Origin: Mycolicibacterium phocaicum
GTDB taxonomy: Bacteria; Actinomycetota; Actinomycetes; Mycobacteriales; Mycobacteriaceae
Direction of reading: 5' to 3'
Assembly (NCBI RefSeq): GCF_010731115.1
Contig: NZ_AP022616.1
Span: 3,844,001 to 3,908,000, forward strand
Length of the DNA stretch: 64,000 nucleotides
Part shown: positions 1-8,005 of the stretch, piece after piece
Numbering within the stretch: the first letter of the stretch is position 1
Layout of the letters: each line of letters opens with the position of its first letter
Program-made: the position numbers and the translations under genes
Notes under the pieces: model-generated
The model's database searches: none
Told to the model about the DNA's origin: nothing
The model's input: only the letters and a program-made list of their open reading frames with translations

Positions 1-1074
1 CTCTTGCTGTAGCACCGTGGAATCCAGCCGAACTTGCGAAATCCTCGTGTTGTTTCGCAAAATGGCGCAGATATCATCGCGAAGATGCCCCATGGATGCG
101 CCCTGGATATTGTGGACGGTTTCAGAAATATCGACGGAGATGATCGCCGGGTAGCGGCCCGAAAACTGGCCCACTGCAGATTTTACTGACTTCAGTATAC
201 CTTTAACACGATCCTGTCGGATGTCGCAACCAATTGCCATATTGATAAATCGACCGAGTGCAGGTCCAGTCGGCCCGTTGGCGTCAACAACGATGCCTTC
301 GATGGATCGTTGATCAAATTTTGATTGTCCAGACTCGCGCGGCAGTATTAGACCGTCGGGGCCGTGACCCCGCGCGAATGTCTGATACTTTGCTGAATAT
401 TCTCCGTCGACGCTTTCGGTAAATACTTTTGGCCGCGTGTCGTGTAGGGCATTGCGGGAGGTCGTGATGATCTTCTCAATCTGTGCGCGTACGGGTTCAG
501 CATGAAACATGACTTCCAAATCTAGAGCCGAGTGTGGTACTCGGTCGTGGAAGGCTGATCGGAGGCGACGCGACAGTATTCCGTATAGCTCGTATCTTTG
601 CTTGTCTTGTCGGCTAACGCTGCATTTATGTTTACACTCGACTTCGACCTGGTCGTCGATCAGCATGTCTGGGGTGCGAGTTCCGGCTTCGGGTATAAAG
701 AAGACTCGCCTACCTTCAAGCGTGTAGTGAGCCGCTACCCGAATTTCATGGATCGCGCTTGAAACTCGCTCGAAGTCATCAAGACGCAGATCGTTCATTC
801 GCGTCTCTAAGTTTTGAACGCCGGCGTTCTCTAGTGCTCGGATATTTGACATAAGTTCGCCGATTTGCAGGAGCTGCTGCGATTGGTGCAGAGTTTCGGG
901 CGTCGCATTGCGATAGCCCAGTATCCACGATGCGATAATGTGCACAGGCCGATGGGGTTGAGGTGCGTGAGCACTGAGCCATTCCTCGCCCATAAGTCGC
1001 ACTAGCGATTCTGCCCAGTCGATGTACTCATCAAGCGTGTAGTAATTGGTCCGTGGTGTTCGGTCAACGTCCAT
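1..1074 (-). CDS. Partial unknown protein with PD-(D/E)xK nuclease-like motif
   Basis: The frame is open without a stop from an ATG at 1074 down to base 1, so the gene leaves the window and at least 358 residues are visible. I do not recognise the family as a whole. Around residue 110 there is a glutamate in a predicted helix (SAIHEIRVAAHY). It is followed by TPDMLIDDQVEVECK at residues 134-148, where P135-D136 and E146-x-K148 fit the PD-(D/E)xK nuclease core. That is an inference from motif spacing, not from a match to a known enzyme. An AGGAG lies about 14 bases upstream of the ATG, a long spacing. Base composition is clearly lower in GC than the chromosomal genes further right, which suggests horizontal transfer. 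It sits just left of the nested insertion sequences and may belong to the same accessory island. Confidence 0.7.
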   Translation of the reverse strand, partial: MDVDRTPRTNYYTLDEYIDWAESLVRLMGEEWLSAHAPQPHRPVHIIASWILGYRNATPETLHQSQQLLQIGELMSNIRALENAGVQNLETRMNDLRLDDFERVSSAIHEIRVAAHYTLEGRRVFFIPEAGTRTPDMLIDDQVEVECKHKCSVSRQDKQRYELYGILSRRLRSAFHDRVPHSALDLEVMFHAEPVRAQIEKIITTSRNALHDTRPKVFTESVDGEYSAKYQTFARGHGPDGLILPRESGQSKFDQRSIEGIVVDANGPTGPALGRFINMAIGCDIRQDRVKGILKSVKSAVGQFSGRYPAIISVDISETVHNIQGASMGHLRDDICAILRNNTRISQVRLDSTVLQQE

Positions 1075-1155
1075 TAGTTCGAATCTCGCTCCTGTGTATT
1101 GCCCCGCTCAGGATAACTACCAGCGCGTTGATCGCTAAACCGTTAGTGGGCGATC

Positions 1156-1183
1156 TGAATCGCCCCGGTGAGTCCGGAGACTT
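1156..1183. repeat. Left terminal inverted repeat of the IS6110-like element
   Basis: These 28 bases match the reverse complement of 7453-7480 except for three adjacent positions in the middle. The target duplication ATC lies immediately outside at 1153-1155. Confidence 0.9.
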
Positions 1184-1206
1184 CATCTCTTGTGAAGGAT
1201 GGAGTC

Positions 1207-1508
1207 ATGGCAGGTTCGAGGAAGTACCCGGCCGAGCTGCGTGAGCGTGCAGTGCGGATGGTCGCCGAGGTGCGCGATCAGTATTCGTCGGAGTGGGCGG
1301 CGATCGAGTCGGTGGCGGCCAAGCTGGGGATTGGGACGCCGCAGACCTTGTTGACCTGGGTGCGCCGCGATCAGATCGATTCCGGCACGCGCCCGGGAGT
1401 GAGCAGCGACATGGCCGAGGAGCTCCGGCGGTTGCGGGCTGAGAACCGAGAGCTCAAGCGCGCCAACGAGATTCTGAAATCTGCATCGACTTTCTTCGCG
1501 GCGGAGCT
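1207..1508 (+). pseudogene. IS3-family OrfA, first exon, split by group II intron
   Basis: This is the N-terminal helix-turn-helix and leucine-zipper part of an IS3-family transposase. It starts with ATG at 1207 after a GGAG, and contains the typical C-terminal stretch RANEILKSASTFFAAEL. The group II intron begins right after base 1508, in the middle of the Leu codon. Joining 1508 to 3731 gives a 106-residue OrfA ending AELDRRNR with a TGA at 3747-3749, close to the 108 residues known for IS6110 OrfA. Without splicing, the frame runs into the intron and stops at 1581. OrfA may therefore be functional only if the intron is removed from the transcript. Confidence 0.88.
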
Positions 1509-2153
1509 GTGCGCCACGAGGCGCTGGGTATATCGAGAGGCGGTGAGAGACCGTCTCCTTCGGGTCGTCGCAGCGGCCTGAGGAAGCATCGGGGCAGCCG
1601 ATCGCCGGGAACGACGGTGATCGGTGGCAAGCGGTCCCGAGAAGGCAAGCCGTGCCGGCACTGCCAGACGGTGCGGGCTTGTCGAGCAAGGTCAGAAGGT
1701 GCAGCGTAAGCGAACCAGTGTCAGACGCTCCGTAACCGCGAAGCCGGCTCCAATCTGGTGGATATGGGCCGGTGTGCAGTGCACGAACCCGAGCGGGTGG
1801 GGTTTGACTCCGAAGCCGTTTAGTTCCAGCGGTGGGGAGGCCACGGTGAAGGCCTGCGGCGTAGCCGTGGCGATGCTGCCGGAGTAGAGCTGGGCGCCTC
1901 CCTGACCAATCGATGACCTGGTGAACGTGGGAACCACCCTGCGGGACCGCTCATTTCGTTTCCGGCAGCCAGTCGGGGCGGGTGTGACGACTCGGGTTCG
2001 GAGTCAAGGAACCGCATTTCAGGGTGGGGCGGAGGCCTCGTAGTAGTCGCGGGCGGTGACGTGCCCGTCGTGGAGACCGAGAAAGGCGGTCACAGGGCGA
2101 AGGGGGCCAGCAAGACATGCAGTGCGGAAACTGGAAGGTCAGGAGAGGAAGTT

Positions 2154-3617
2154 ATGTCGCCGGTGAATACCGACGAGCTGGAGTTGGCGCTGATGCTGGC
2201 GCGGCAACGGGTACTGAAGATCCAGACCAAGCTGCACCGTTGGGCACGCGATGATCTTGATCGCCGGTTCGACGATCTGTTCAACCTCGTCGCCGATCCC
2301 GCGTTCGTGTTGGTGGCGTGGGATCGGGTCAGCGGGAATAAGGGTGCCGCCACGGCCGGGGTGGATCGGCGCACCGCGTCGTCCATCACTGCCGGGCAGG
2401 GCATCGAGGTGTTCCTCGATGAACTGCGGTCGCAGTTGAAGGACCGCAGTTTCCGCCCGTTGCCGGTGCGCGAGCGGATGATCCCCAAGACCGGTGGTGC
2501 GTTGCGCCGCTTGGGGATTCCCACCGTGGCCGATCGGGTGGTCCAGGCATCGTTGAAGTTGGTGTTGGAGCCGATCTTTGAGGCGGATTTCCTGCCGTGT
2601 TCCTACGGTTTCCGTCCGAAGCGCCGCGCTCATGATGCGGTGGCCGAAGTGCGTTATCTCGCAACACGTCCCCGGTGTTATGACTGGGTTGTTGAGGGAG
2701 ACATCAAGGCCTGTTTCGATGAGATCGACCACACCGCTCTGATGGGGCGGGTGCGTCGACGCGTCGGTGACAACCGTGTCTTGGGGTTGGTGAAGGCGTT
2801 CCTCAAGGCGGGCATCCTCACCGAGGACGGCCTGCTGGCGGACAGCACCGCCGGAACTCCGCAGGGTGGGATTCTTTCGCCGCTGTTGGCCAATGTGGCG
2901 TTGTCGGTGCTCGATGAACACATTGCCGGGTTGCCGGGTGGTCCGGCTACCGGCTCGGTTGAGCGCGCTCGACGACTTCGTCACGGGCAGCCGAACTTTC
3001 GGCTGGTCCGCTATGCCGACGACTGGTGTCTGATGGTGCGGGGCACCAGAGCCCACGCCGAAGCACTACAGGAGGACATCGCCGCCGTGTTGGCGACGAT
3101 GGGGTTGCGTCTGGCACCGGACAAGACCCTGATCACCCATATCGACGAGGGGCTGGACTTCCTCGGGTGGCGCATCCAGCGTCGCCGCAAGCGGGGCACC
3201 AGCTGCAGCTACGTCTATGTTCATCCGTCCACGAAGGCCGTGTTGGCGGTCAAACGGAAGATCAAGACGCTGCGCCGAACAGTTGAACTCAACCAGCCGC
3301 TCGATGACCTGCTGCGCCGCATCAACGCGACGCTGCAGGGATGGGCGGGCTATTTCCGGGCCGGGGTGTCCTCGGCGACCTTCTCCTACCTCAGTCACTA
3401 CACGTGGCAGACGGTGTGGCGCTGGCTCCGACGAAAACACCGCAAGTCGACCTGGAAAGACCTGCGCCGCCAATATTGCGGCGGCGGCTGGTGGCCAGCC
3501 ACCGAGGACCGTGTGCTGATCGATCTGGAGAAGATCGGCACGACCCGCTACCGCTACCGCGGTGCGGTCATTCCCTCGCCCTGGCCGACCGACGAGGAGG
3601 ACACCACAGCAGCCTGA
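2154..3617 (+). CDS. ltrA: Group II intron reverse transcriptase/maturase
   Basis: This 487-residue intron-encoded protein helps fold and splice the intron RNA and copies it into DNA. The ATG at 2154 is preceded by AGGAGAGGA. The reverse transcriptase domain spans roughly residues 55-340, with SYGFRPKR, the metal-binding YADD (RLVRYADDWCLMV) and the LGW motif (LDFLGWRIQ). The thumb/maturase domain X follows (LLRRINATLQGWAGYFR). No C-terminal HNH endonuclease with paired cysteines is visible. The protein therefore looks endonuclease-minus, which usually means retrotransposition into single-stranded or replicating DNA. An upstream in-frame extension to 2061 is open but lacks a better start. Confidence 0.94.
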   Translation: MSPVNTDELELALMLARQRVLKIQTKLHRWARDDLDRRFDDLFNLVADPAFVLVAWDRVSGNKGAATAGVDRRTASSITAGQGIEVFLDELRSQLKDRSFRPLPVRERMIPKTGGALRRLGIPTVADRVVQASLKLVLEPIFEADFLPCSYGFRPKRRAHDAVAEVRYLATRPRCYDWVVEGDIKACFDEIDHTALMGRVRRRVGDNRVLGLVKAFLKAGILTEDGLLADSTAGTPQGGILSPLLANVALSVLDEHIAGLPGGPATGSVERARRLRHGQPNFRLVRYADDWCLMVRGTRAHAEALQEDIAAVLATMGLRLAPDKTLITHIDEGLDFLGWRIQRRRKRGTSCSYVYVHPSTKAVLAVKRKIKTLRRTVELNQPLDDLLRRINATLQGWAGYFRAGVSSATFSYLSHYTWQTVWRWLRRKHRKSTWKDLRRQYCGGGWWPATEDRVLIDLEKIGTTRYRYRGAVIPSPWPTDEEDTTAA

Positions 3618-3631
3618 CCGGGTCTTGTGGA

Positions 3632-3665
3632 GAGCCCGGTGCATTGAAAGGTGCACGCCGGGTTC
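3632..3665 (+). ncRNA. Group II intron catalytic domain V
   Basis: The 34 bases form a hairpin that starts GAGCCC, carries a GAAA tetraloop (TTGAAAGG), and closes with GGGTTC. The catalytic AGC triad is at 3633-3635. It begins 15 bases after the maturase stop codon. A further stem with GGCCCGGG and CCCGGGCC arms (about 3673-3724), ending shortly before the intron 3' end, is the likely domain VI. Confidence 0.93.
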
Positions 3666-3730
3666 GGGAAGCGGCCCGGGAAAACGGAACAGCCCCAACG
3701 GTTGTCACCGCGTCCCGGGCCGACTTTCAC

Positions 3731-4624
3731 CGACCGCCGCAATCGGTGATCGTCGAGTACATCGACACCCACAAACAGGAGTACGGCGTCGAGCCGATCT
3801 GCCGTGTGCTGTCCGCGCATGGTTGCAAGATCGCGCCGTCCACCTACTACGACGCGTGCGTCCGGCGCAGCCAGCCGTCCAAGCGGCAGGTGCGTGATGC
3901 CGAACTCAAGGTCGAGATCACCCGTGTGCACCGCGAGAACTATGCGGCCTACGGGGCGCGCAAGGTCTGGCTGCAATGTCGCCGCGAGGGCATCGAGGTG
4001 GCCCGCTGCACGGTGGAACGGTTGATGGGTGAACTCGGCCTGCAGGGGGCGCGCCGCGGGAAGGTCAAGCGGACCACGATCGCCGACCCACAGGCCGCCC
4101 GGCCCGCTGATCTGGTAGGCCGACGGTTCAGCCCGAATGCACCAAATATGTTGTGGGTAGCCGACTTTACTTACGTGTCGACGTGGTCGGGATGGGTGTA
4201 CGTGGCGTTCGTGATCGATGCCTACGCCCGTCGGATCGTGGGGTGGCGCACGGCGACCACCATGACCTCACAACTGGTGCTCGACGCCATCGAGCATGCG
4301 ATCTGGACCCGTCAGCGCGACGGCATCGAGGATCTGACCGGGCTGATCCACCACAACGATCGCGGCAGTCAGTACACCTCGATCGCGTTCACCGACCGGC
4401 TTCTCGACGCCAGCATCGACGCATCGATCGGAGCGACCGGCAATTCGTATGACAATGCGCTCGCCGAGACGATCAACGGCCTATACAAGACCGAACTGAT
4501 CAAGGCCCAAGGACCGTGGCGCACTGTTGACCAGGTCGAAGTCGCCACCTTGGAATGGGTCGACTGGTTCAACCACCGCCGACTCTACGAGTACTGCGGG
4601 GACATGCCGCCGGCCGAGCAATGA
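3731..4624 (+). pseudogene. IS3-family OrfB (DDE transposase), truncated by IS256
   Basis: This is the integrase-core part of the IS6110-like transposase, in the -1 frame relative to OrfA. It contains the OrfB hallmarks PICRVLSAHGCKIAPSTYY and VYGARKVW-like AYGARKVWLQC. The catalytic positions are the Asp in LWVADFTY, the Asp in IHHNDRGSQY, and the Glu in NALAETINGLYK. The IS256 element enters after base 4615, so translation ends in foreign sequence (PPAEQ, stop 4622-4624). The missing last 21 residues (ECEALYYRHH and onward) and the TAA are found in frame at 7389-7454 beyond the IS256 element. Loss of the tail probably abolishes activity. Confidence 0.9.
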
Positions 4625-4750
4625 TCAATACCTGTGGATGAGGCCCGAGGAGGCGGCCTGAAAGTGGGCGCACCTTCCCGAGGATGATCATCACGGAATC
4701 AGGTATTCGATCAAGACCGGCGTTGGCGCGCTGGTTGGGAAGGTACGCCC

Positions 4751-5494
4751 ATGCTCACCGTAGTTCACGATGCCGAGGAGGCCAACGGCGGCGAGGCCGG
4801 CCGGTCGTTGTTGGACGAGATCGTCCGCGACGGAGCCCGGCAGATGTTGGCCGCTGCCCTGCAGGCCGAGGTCGCCGCGTACGTGGCCGCATTCGCTGAT
4901 CAGCTCGACGAGAACGGTCACCGACTGGTGGTCCGCAACGGCTATCACCAGCCGCGTGAGGTGCTGACCGCGGCCGGTGCCGTGCAGGTGAAGGCGCCGC
5001 GGGTCAACGATCGCCGTGTCGACCCCGATTCTGGTGAGCGGCAGCGGTTTTCCTCGGCGATCCTGCCGGCCTGGGCACGCAAGTCCCCGCAGATGAGTGA
5101 GGTGCTGCCGCTGCTGTATCTGCACGGCCTATCGACCAGCGACTTCGGGCCCGCACTCGAGCAGTTCCTCGGCTCGGGTGCCGGGTTGTCGGCCACCACG
5201 ATCACCCGTCTGACCGCGCAGTGGCAAGACGAAGCCCGTACGTTCGCTGCCCGGGACCTGTCCGGCAGCGACTACGTCTACCTGTGGGTCGACGGCATTC
5301 ACCTCAAGGTCCGCCTGGACCAGGAGAAGCTGTGCCTGCTGGTGATGCTCGGCGTGCGCGCTGACGGCCGCAAAGAGCTCGTGGCGATCACCGACGGCTA
5401 TCGGGAGTCATGCGAGTCGTGGGCGGATCTGCTGCGCGACTGCAAACGACGCGGCATGACCGCCCCAGTGCTGGTGGCGAGTCCCCGATTCTGA
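4751..5494 (+). pseudogene. IS256-family transposase, N-terminal part
   Basis: The first 241 residues of an IS256/mutator-type transposase run from ATG 4751 to base 5474. They include the first catalytic Asp in YLWVDGIHLKV and the family motif LSATTITRLTAQWQ. At 5475 the IS3-family insert begins, and the frame ends a few codons later at 5494. Joining 5474 to 6757 restores VLAVGDGALGFWKAV and an unbroken protein of 437 residues. Confidence 0.9.
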
Positions 5495-5532
5495 GTCCAC
5501 CCGGAATTAGAGTCGGGTTTGTTGATCCAGAT

Positions 5533-6375
5533 TCAGTTGATTTCGCAGGCCATCGGGGTGTGACTGCACGTACAGACGGCAGCGTACTCGGCGGGTGTTC
5601 GGTAGCCCAGCGCCGAGTGCCGGTGCCGCAGGTTGTGGTCAGCCTTGAAGTCCCCGATCACCACTCGGGCCTCCATCAGGGTGTTCCAGTGATTGCGGTT
5701 GAGGCACTCCTTGCGTAGTCGGTTGTTGAACGATTCGATGTAGCCGTTGTTCCACGGCGTGCCCGGCGGGATGTAGGACAACCCGACCTTGCCGTCGCAA
5801 AACTGTTGCAGCGCAGCCGAAATGAACTCAGGGCCGTTGTCCATCCGCAACACCATCGGCGGCCCGCCGGCCGCGGCGAACACCTTCTCCAACTCGGCCA
5901 CCAGTCGCTGCGCGGTGATCGACCGCTCGACGATGTTCAGCAGCGACTCACGGGTGTGCTCGTCAAGCATCGACGCGATCTTGATGGCCTTGCCGTCGAC
6001 GGTGGAGTCGAACTGAAAATCGATGGCCCACACCACCTTCGGCGCATCCGCGATGACCTCCGGTGGGCACGATGACACCCCCGACCGCTTGCGCGGCGAG
6101 GTGACCTTCACCTGCAGACCTTCCTCGCGCCAAAGCCGGTGGATCTTCTTCTTGTTCACCTCACGGCGCTCGTCGTACCGCAACGCCGCCCAGGCACGCC
6201 GGAACCCATGACACGGGTGTTTGGTGGCGTACGAGCGCAACCAAACCCGCATATCGGCGTCCGGATCGGACGGGGTCAGCGCCATCGGCAGGTTTCTGTA
6301 AGTGGAGCGGGCCAGCCCAACGGCCTTGCACGCCAACCGTTCCGACATGCTCAAGGTGTCCTTGAGCATGTCCAC
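5533..6375 (-). CDS. IS3-family transposase OrfB (DDE integrase core)
   Basis: The 280-residue catalytic subunit has HTH_21-like N-terminal sequence (YATKHPCHGFRRAWAALR). The rve integrase core has its DDE residues in VVWAIDFQFD, VLRMDNGPEF and NNGYIESFNNRLRKECLN. The end shows the common HSALGYRTPAEYAA tail. The gene is normally produced as an OrfAB fusion by -1 frameshifting. It looks full length. Confidence 0.92.
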   Translation of the reverse strand: MDMLKDTLSMSERLACKAVGLARSTYRNLPMALTPSDPDADMRVWLRSYATKHPCHGFRRAWAALRYDERREVNKKKIHRLWREEGLQVKVTSPRKRSGVSSCPPEVIADAPKVVWAIDFQFDSTVDGKAIKIASMLDEHTRESLLNIVERSITAQRLVAELEKVFAAAGGPPMVLRMDNGPEFISAALQQFCDGKVGLSYIPPGTPWNNGYIESFNNRLRKECLNRNHWNTLMEARVVIGDFKADHNLRHRHSALGYRTPAEYAAVCTCSHTPMACEIN

Positions 6376-6398
6376 GGCGCGGCGCTTGGCAGCTGGGC

Positions 6399-6680
6399 TC
6401 AGAATTTTCCCTTCGCAACCTCCCGCAACGCGTCCTTCTCCAGCTCAGCCTCGGCCAACAGCCGCTTGAGGCGGGCGTTCTGCTCGCGCAGCTCGCGGGC
6501 GGCGTCGGTGTCCATCCCGCCGTAGGCGCGGCGCCAGTTGTACAACGTCGCCGGCGATACGCCCAGCTCGGCGGCGATCTCCTCGCCAGTCTTGCCCTCG
6601 GCAGCCAACTCGTCCGCGCGGCGCAACTTGCGCACGATGTCCTCCGCGGAATGCCGCTTGCGTCCAGCCATGTATCTCAT
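6399..6680 (-). CDS. IS3-family transposase OrfA
   Basis: This 93-residue helix-turn-helix protein has the IS3 OrfA pattern: RHSAEDIVRKLRRADE, then a recognition helix (GVSPATLYNWRRAYGG), then a leucine-rich coiled coil (ELREQNARLKRLLAEAELEKDAL). It ends AKGKF, and the GGGAAAATTC stretch near the stop is a plausible -1 slippage site for fusing to OrfB, which starts 24 bases further on. The Met at 6671 is an alternative start. Confidence 0.9.
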   Translation of the reverse strand: MRYMAGRKRHSAEDIVRKLRRADELAAEGKTGEEIAAELGVSPATLYNWRRAYGGMDTDAARELREQNARLKRLLAEAELEKDALREVAKGKF

Positions 6681-6756
6681 CGTCCCTTCTCGGCCCGAAA
6701 CCGGGCCACGGGACTCTAAAACACGCTGGACTCATTCACAGGGAACACGCCACTGG

Positions 6757-7346
6757 CCGTCGGCGATGGCGCGCTCGGGTTCTGGAAGGCGGTGCGGGAG
6801 GTATTCCCGAAGACCCGAGAGCAGCGCTGCTGGTTCCACAAGCAGGCCAACGTCCTTTCCGCACTGCCGAAGTCAGCGCATCCGGCCGCGCTGGCGGCCA
6901 TCAAGGACATCTACAACGCCGAAGACATCGACAAAGCTCAGGTCGCGGTCAAGGCCTTCGCGGTTGCCTTCGGCGCGAAGTACCCGAAAGTGGTCGCCAA
7001 GATCGTCGACGACCTCGATGTCCTGCTGGAGTTCTACCACTACCCCGCCGAGCACTGGATCCATCTGCGTACCACGAATCCGATCGAATCCACCTTCGCC
7101 ACAGTGCGTTTGAGAACGAAGGTCACCAAGGGTCCGGGATCGCGGGCCGCTGGATTGGCCATGGCCTACAAGCTGATCGACGCCGCCCAAGCCCGTTGGC
7201 GGGCCGTCAACGCCCCACATCTGGTCGCCCTCGTCCGCGCCGGAGCGGTCTTCCACAAAGGCAAACTGCTCGAACGGCCCACCGACATCACCCCACCGAC
7301 ACCACCGTCAGACGGCGATCAACACACCGAAACGGAGGTCGCCTGA
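6757..7346 (+). pseudogene. IS256-family transposase, C-terminal part
   Basis: This continuation of the transposase starts AVGDGALGFWKAV (second catalytic Asp) and contains the conserved RCWFHKQANVL and the Glu in the TTNPIESTFATVRLRT motif. The frame is intact to the TGA at 7346. On its own it has no start of translation, so the IS256 transposase is inactive here. Confidence 0.9.
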
Positions 7347-7452
7347 AACACCCCGATCCACAGGTATTGACAATTGCTCCCGCCGGCCGAGTGCGAGGCC
7401 CTGTACTACCGTCACCACCGAACTCAGCGGCCCGCCGAGTTCTCAAACCAGT

Positions 7453-7480
7453 AAGTCTCCGGACATGCCGGGGCGATTCA
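7453..7480. repeat. Right terminal inverted repeat of the IS6110-like element
   Basis: This repeat pairs with 1156-1183. It overlaps the last bases of the restored OrfB stop codon (7452-7454) and is followed by the ATC target duplication at 7481-7483. Confidence 0.9.
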
Positions 7481-7594
7481 ATCGTCGACCAACAAGATGG
7501 AGAACGGGCAGCAGAACGTTTACAGTTTGGCGCTGGATCCCCACAGGTCGATCTAGCTAGTCGCCAGCGTCGCCGAACAGGAAACTGACCGCGG

Positions 7595-8005
7595 TTACTC
7601 TTCGGTTTCCGGATGGGTGCGACGGAACCGGCCCCAGGCACGGCGCCACCAGGCCGTGGGTACTGGCGGAGTGGGCTGTTGGGTGTGCGCCGCTCGGTCT
7701 CGGGTGGCGGCGTGCCGAGTAGCCGCCTTCGAGATCGGCGGGAGCCAGTCGACGCGGCCATTGCGAATGTAGTAATGAGACCTGCAGGGCTGCTGTCCAT
7801 TACCGATTGAGGGGCGCAGCGATACGGCGCCGTCGAAAGTGATTACCCAGTCATCAGGGCCGAAGGGCGTGACGACTTTGGTGGCGCAGCCGCAGGCACA
7901 GAGGTGGACCGCGGTCTCGTACCGCATAGAGATGTAGAGGTTCCCGGGTTCGAGAATCGCGGGGATGGACTCGGCAAACACGGGATTCAAGGACCTAGCC
8001 TTCAT
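7595..8005 (-). CDS. DUF6527-like Cys/His protein of the ubiquitin-like operon
   Basis: The 136-residue protein has a CACGC cluster near residue 36 and a CRSHYYIRNG motif near residue 73, spacing that suggests a bound metal such as zinc. After WITFDG-like and RVDW elements the C-terminal third is basic and probably disordered. I place it in DUF6527 from these motifs and from its position, because that family is often encoded next to multiubiquitin and ThiF-like genes. Its role is not established from the sequence. A processing or deconjugating role would be a guess. Its start overlaps the E1-like gene stop by 4 bases, so the two are translationally coupled as the last step of a three-gene operon. 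Confidence 0.72.
   Translation of the reverse strand: MKARSLNPVFAESIPAILEPGNLYISMRYETAVHLCACGCATKVVTPFGPDDWVITFDGAVSLRPSIGNGQQPCRSHYYIRNGRVDWLPPISKAATRHAATRDRAAHTQQPTPPVPTAWWRRAWGRFRRTHPETEE

Larger units (their letters stand above)
1509..3730 (+). mobile_element. Group II intron inserted in IS3 transposase gene
   Basis: The 5' end reads GTGCG at 1509, the group II consensus, and the 3' end reads TTTCAC, ending in AC as expected (AY). Between them lie a reverse transcriptase/maturase gene and a textbook 34-nt domain V. The length is 2222 nt. Exact removal joins 1508 to 3731 and recreates both an OrfA with its normal short tail and an OrfB in the -1 frame, which strongly supports these boundaries. 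The exon-binding sequences were not worked out. The intron lies in the sense orientation of its host, so splicing could rescue the transposase mRNA. Confidence 0.93.
5475..6752 (-). mobile_element. Second IS3-family element, inserted in IS256
   Basis: This 1278-bp element is bounded by imperfect terminal repeats, TGGCGAGTCCCCGATTCTGA at the left and the reverse complement of TGGCGTGTTCCCTGTGAATG at the right. It is flanked by a 4-bp duplication CTGG (5471-5474 and 6753-6756). It carries OrfA and OrfB on the minus strand, opposite to the host transposase. Both appear intact, so this innermost element is the one most likely to be still mobile. Confidence 0.92.
4616..7379 (+). mobile_element. 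IS256-family element inserted in OrfB
   Basis: The element starts GAGCAATGATCAATACC at 4616 and ends with the near-perfect reverse complement at 7379 (two mismatches in the first 24 bases). A 9-bp duplication, CCGCCGGCC, flanks it (4607-4615 and 7380-7388), the size typical of IS256 elements. It carries a MULE/IS256-type transposase interrupted by another IS3-family element. Without that insert and its 4-bp duplication the IS would be 1482 bp. Confidence 0.92.
1156..7480 (+). mobile_element. IS6110-like IS3-family element carrying nested insertions
   Basis: The element begins TGAATCGCCCCGG at 1156 and ends with the reverse complement at 7480. The 28-bp terminal repeats (1156-1183 and 7453-7480) match at 25 positions. 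It is flanked by a 3-bp ATC duplication (1153-1155 and 7481-7483). Subtracting the group II intron (2222 bp) and the IS256 element with its duplication (2773 bp) leaves 1330 bp, close to the 1.36 kb of IS6110. Its transposase is also strongly IS6110-like (IS3 family, OrfA/OrfB with -1 frameshifting). The copy cannot transpose by itself because OrfB is cut by the IS256 element, and OrfA needs intron splicing. Confidence 0.93.

Noticed and set aside
1183..1689. Minus-strand frames across OrfA and the intron 5' end
   Set aside because: They are shadows in the IS and the structured intron RNA region, with no domain.
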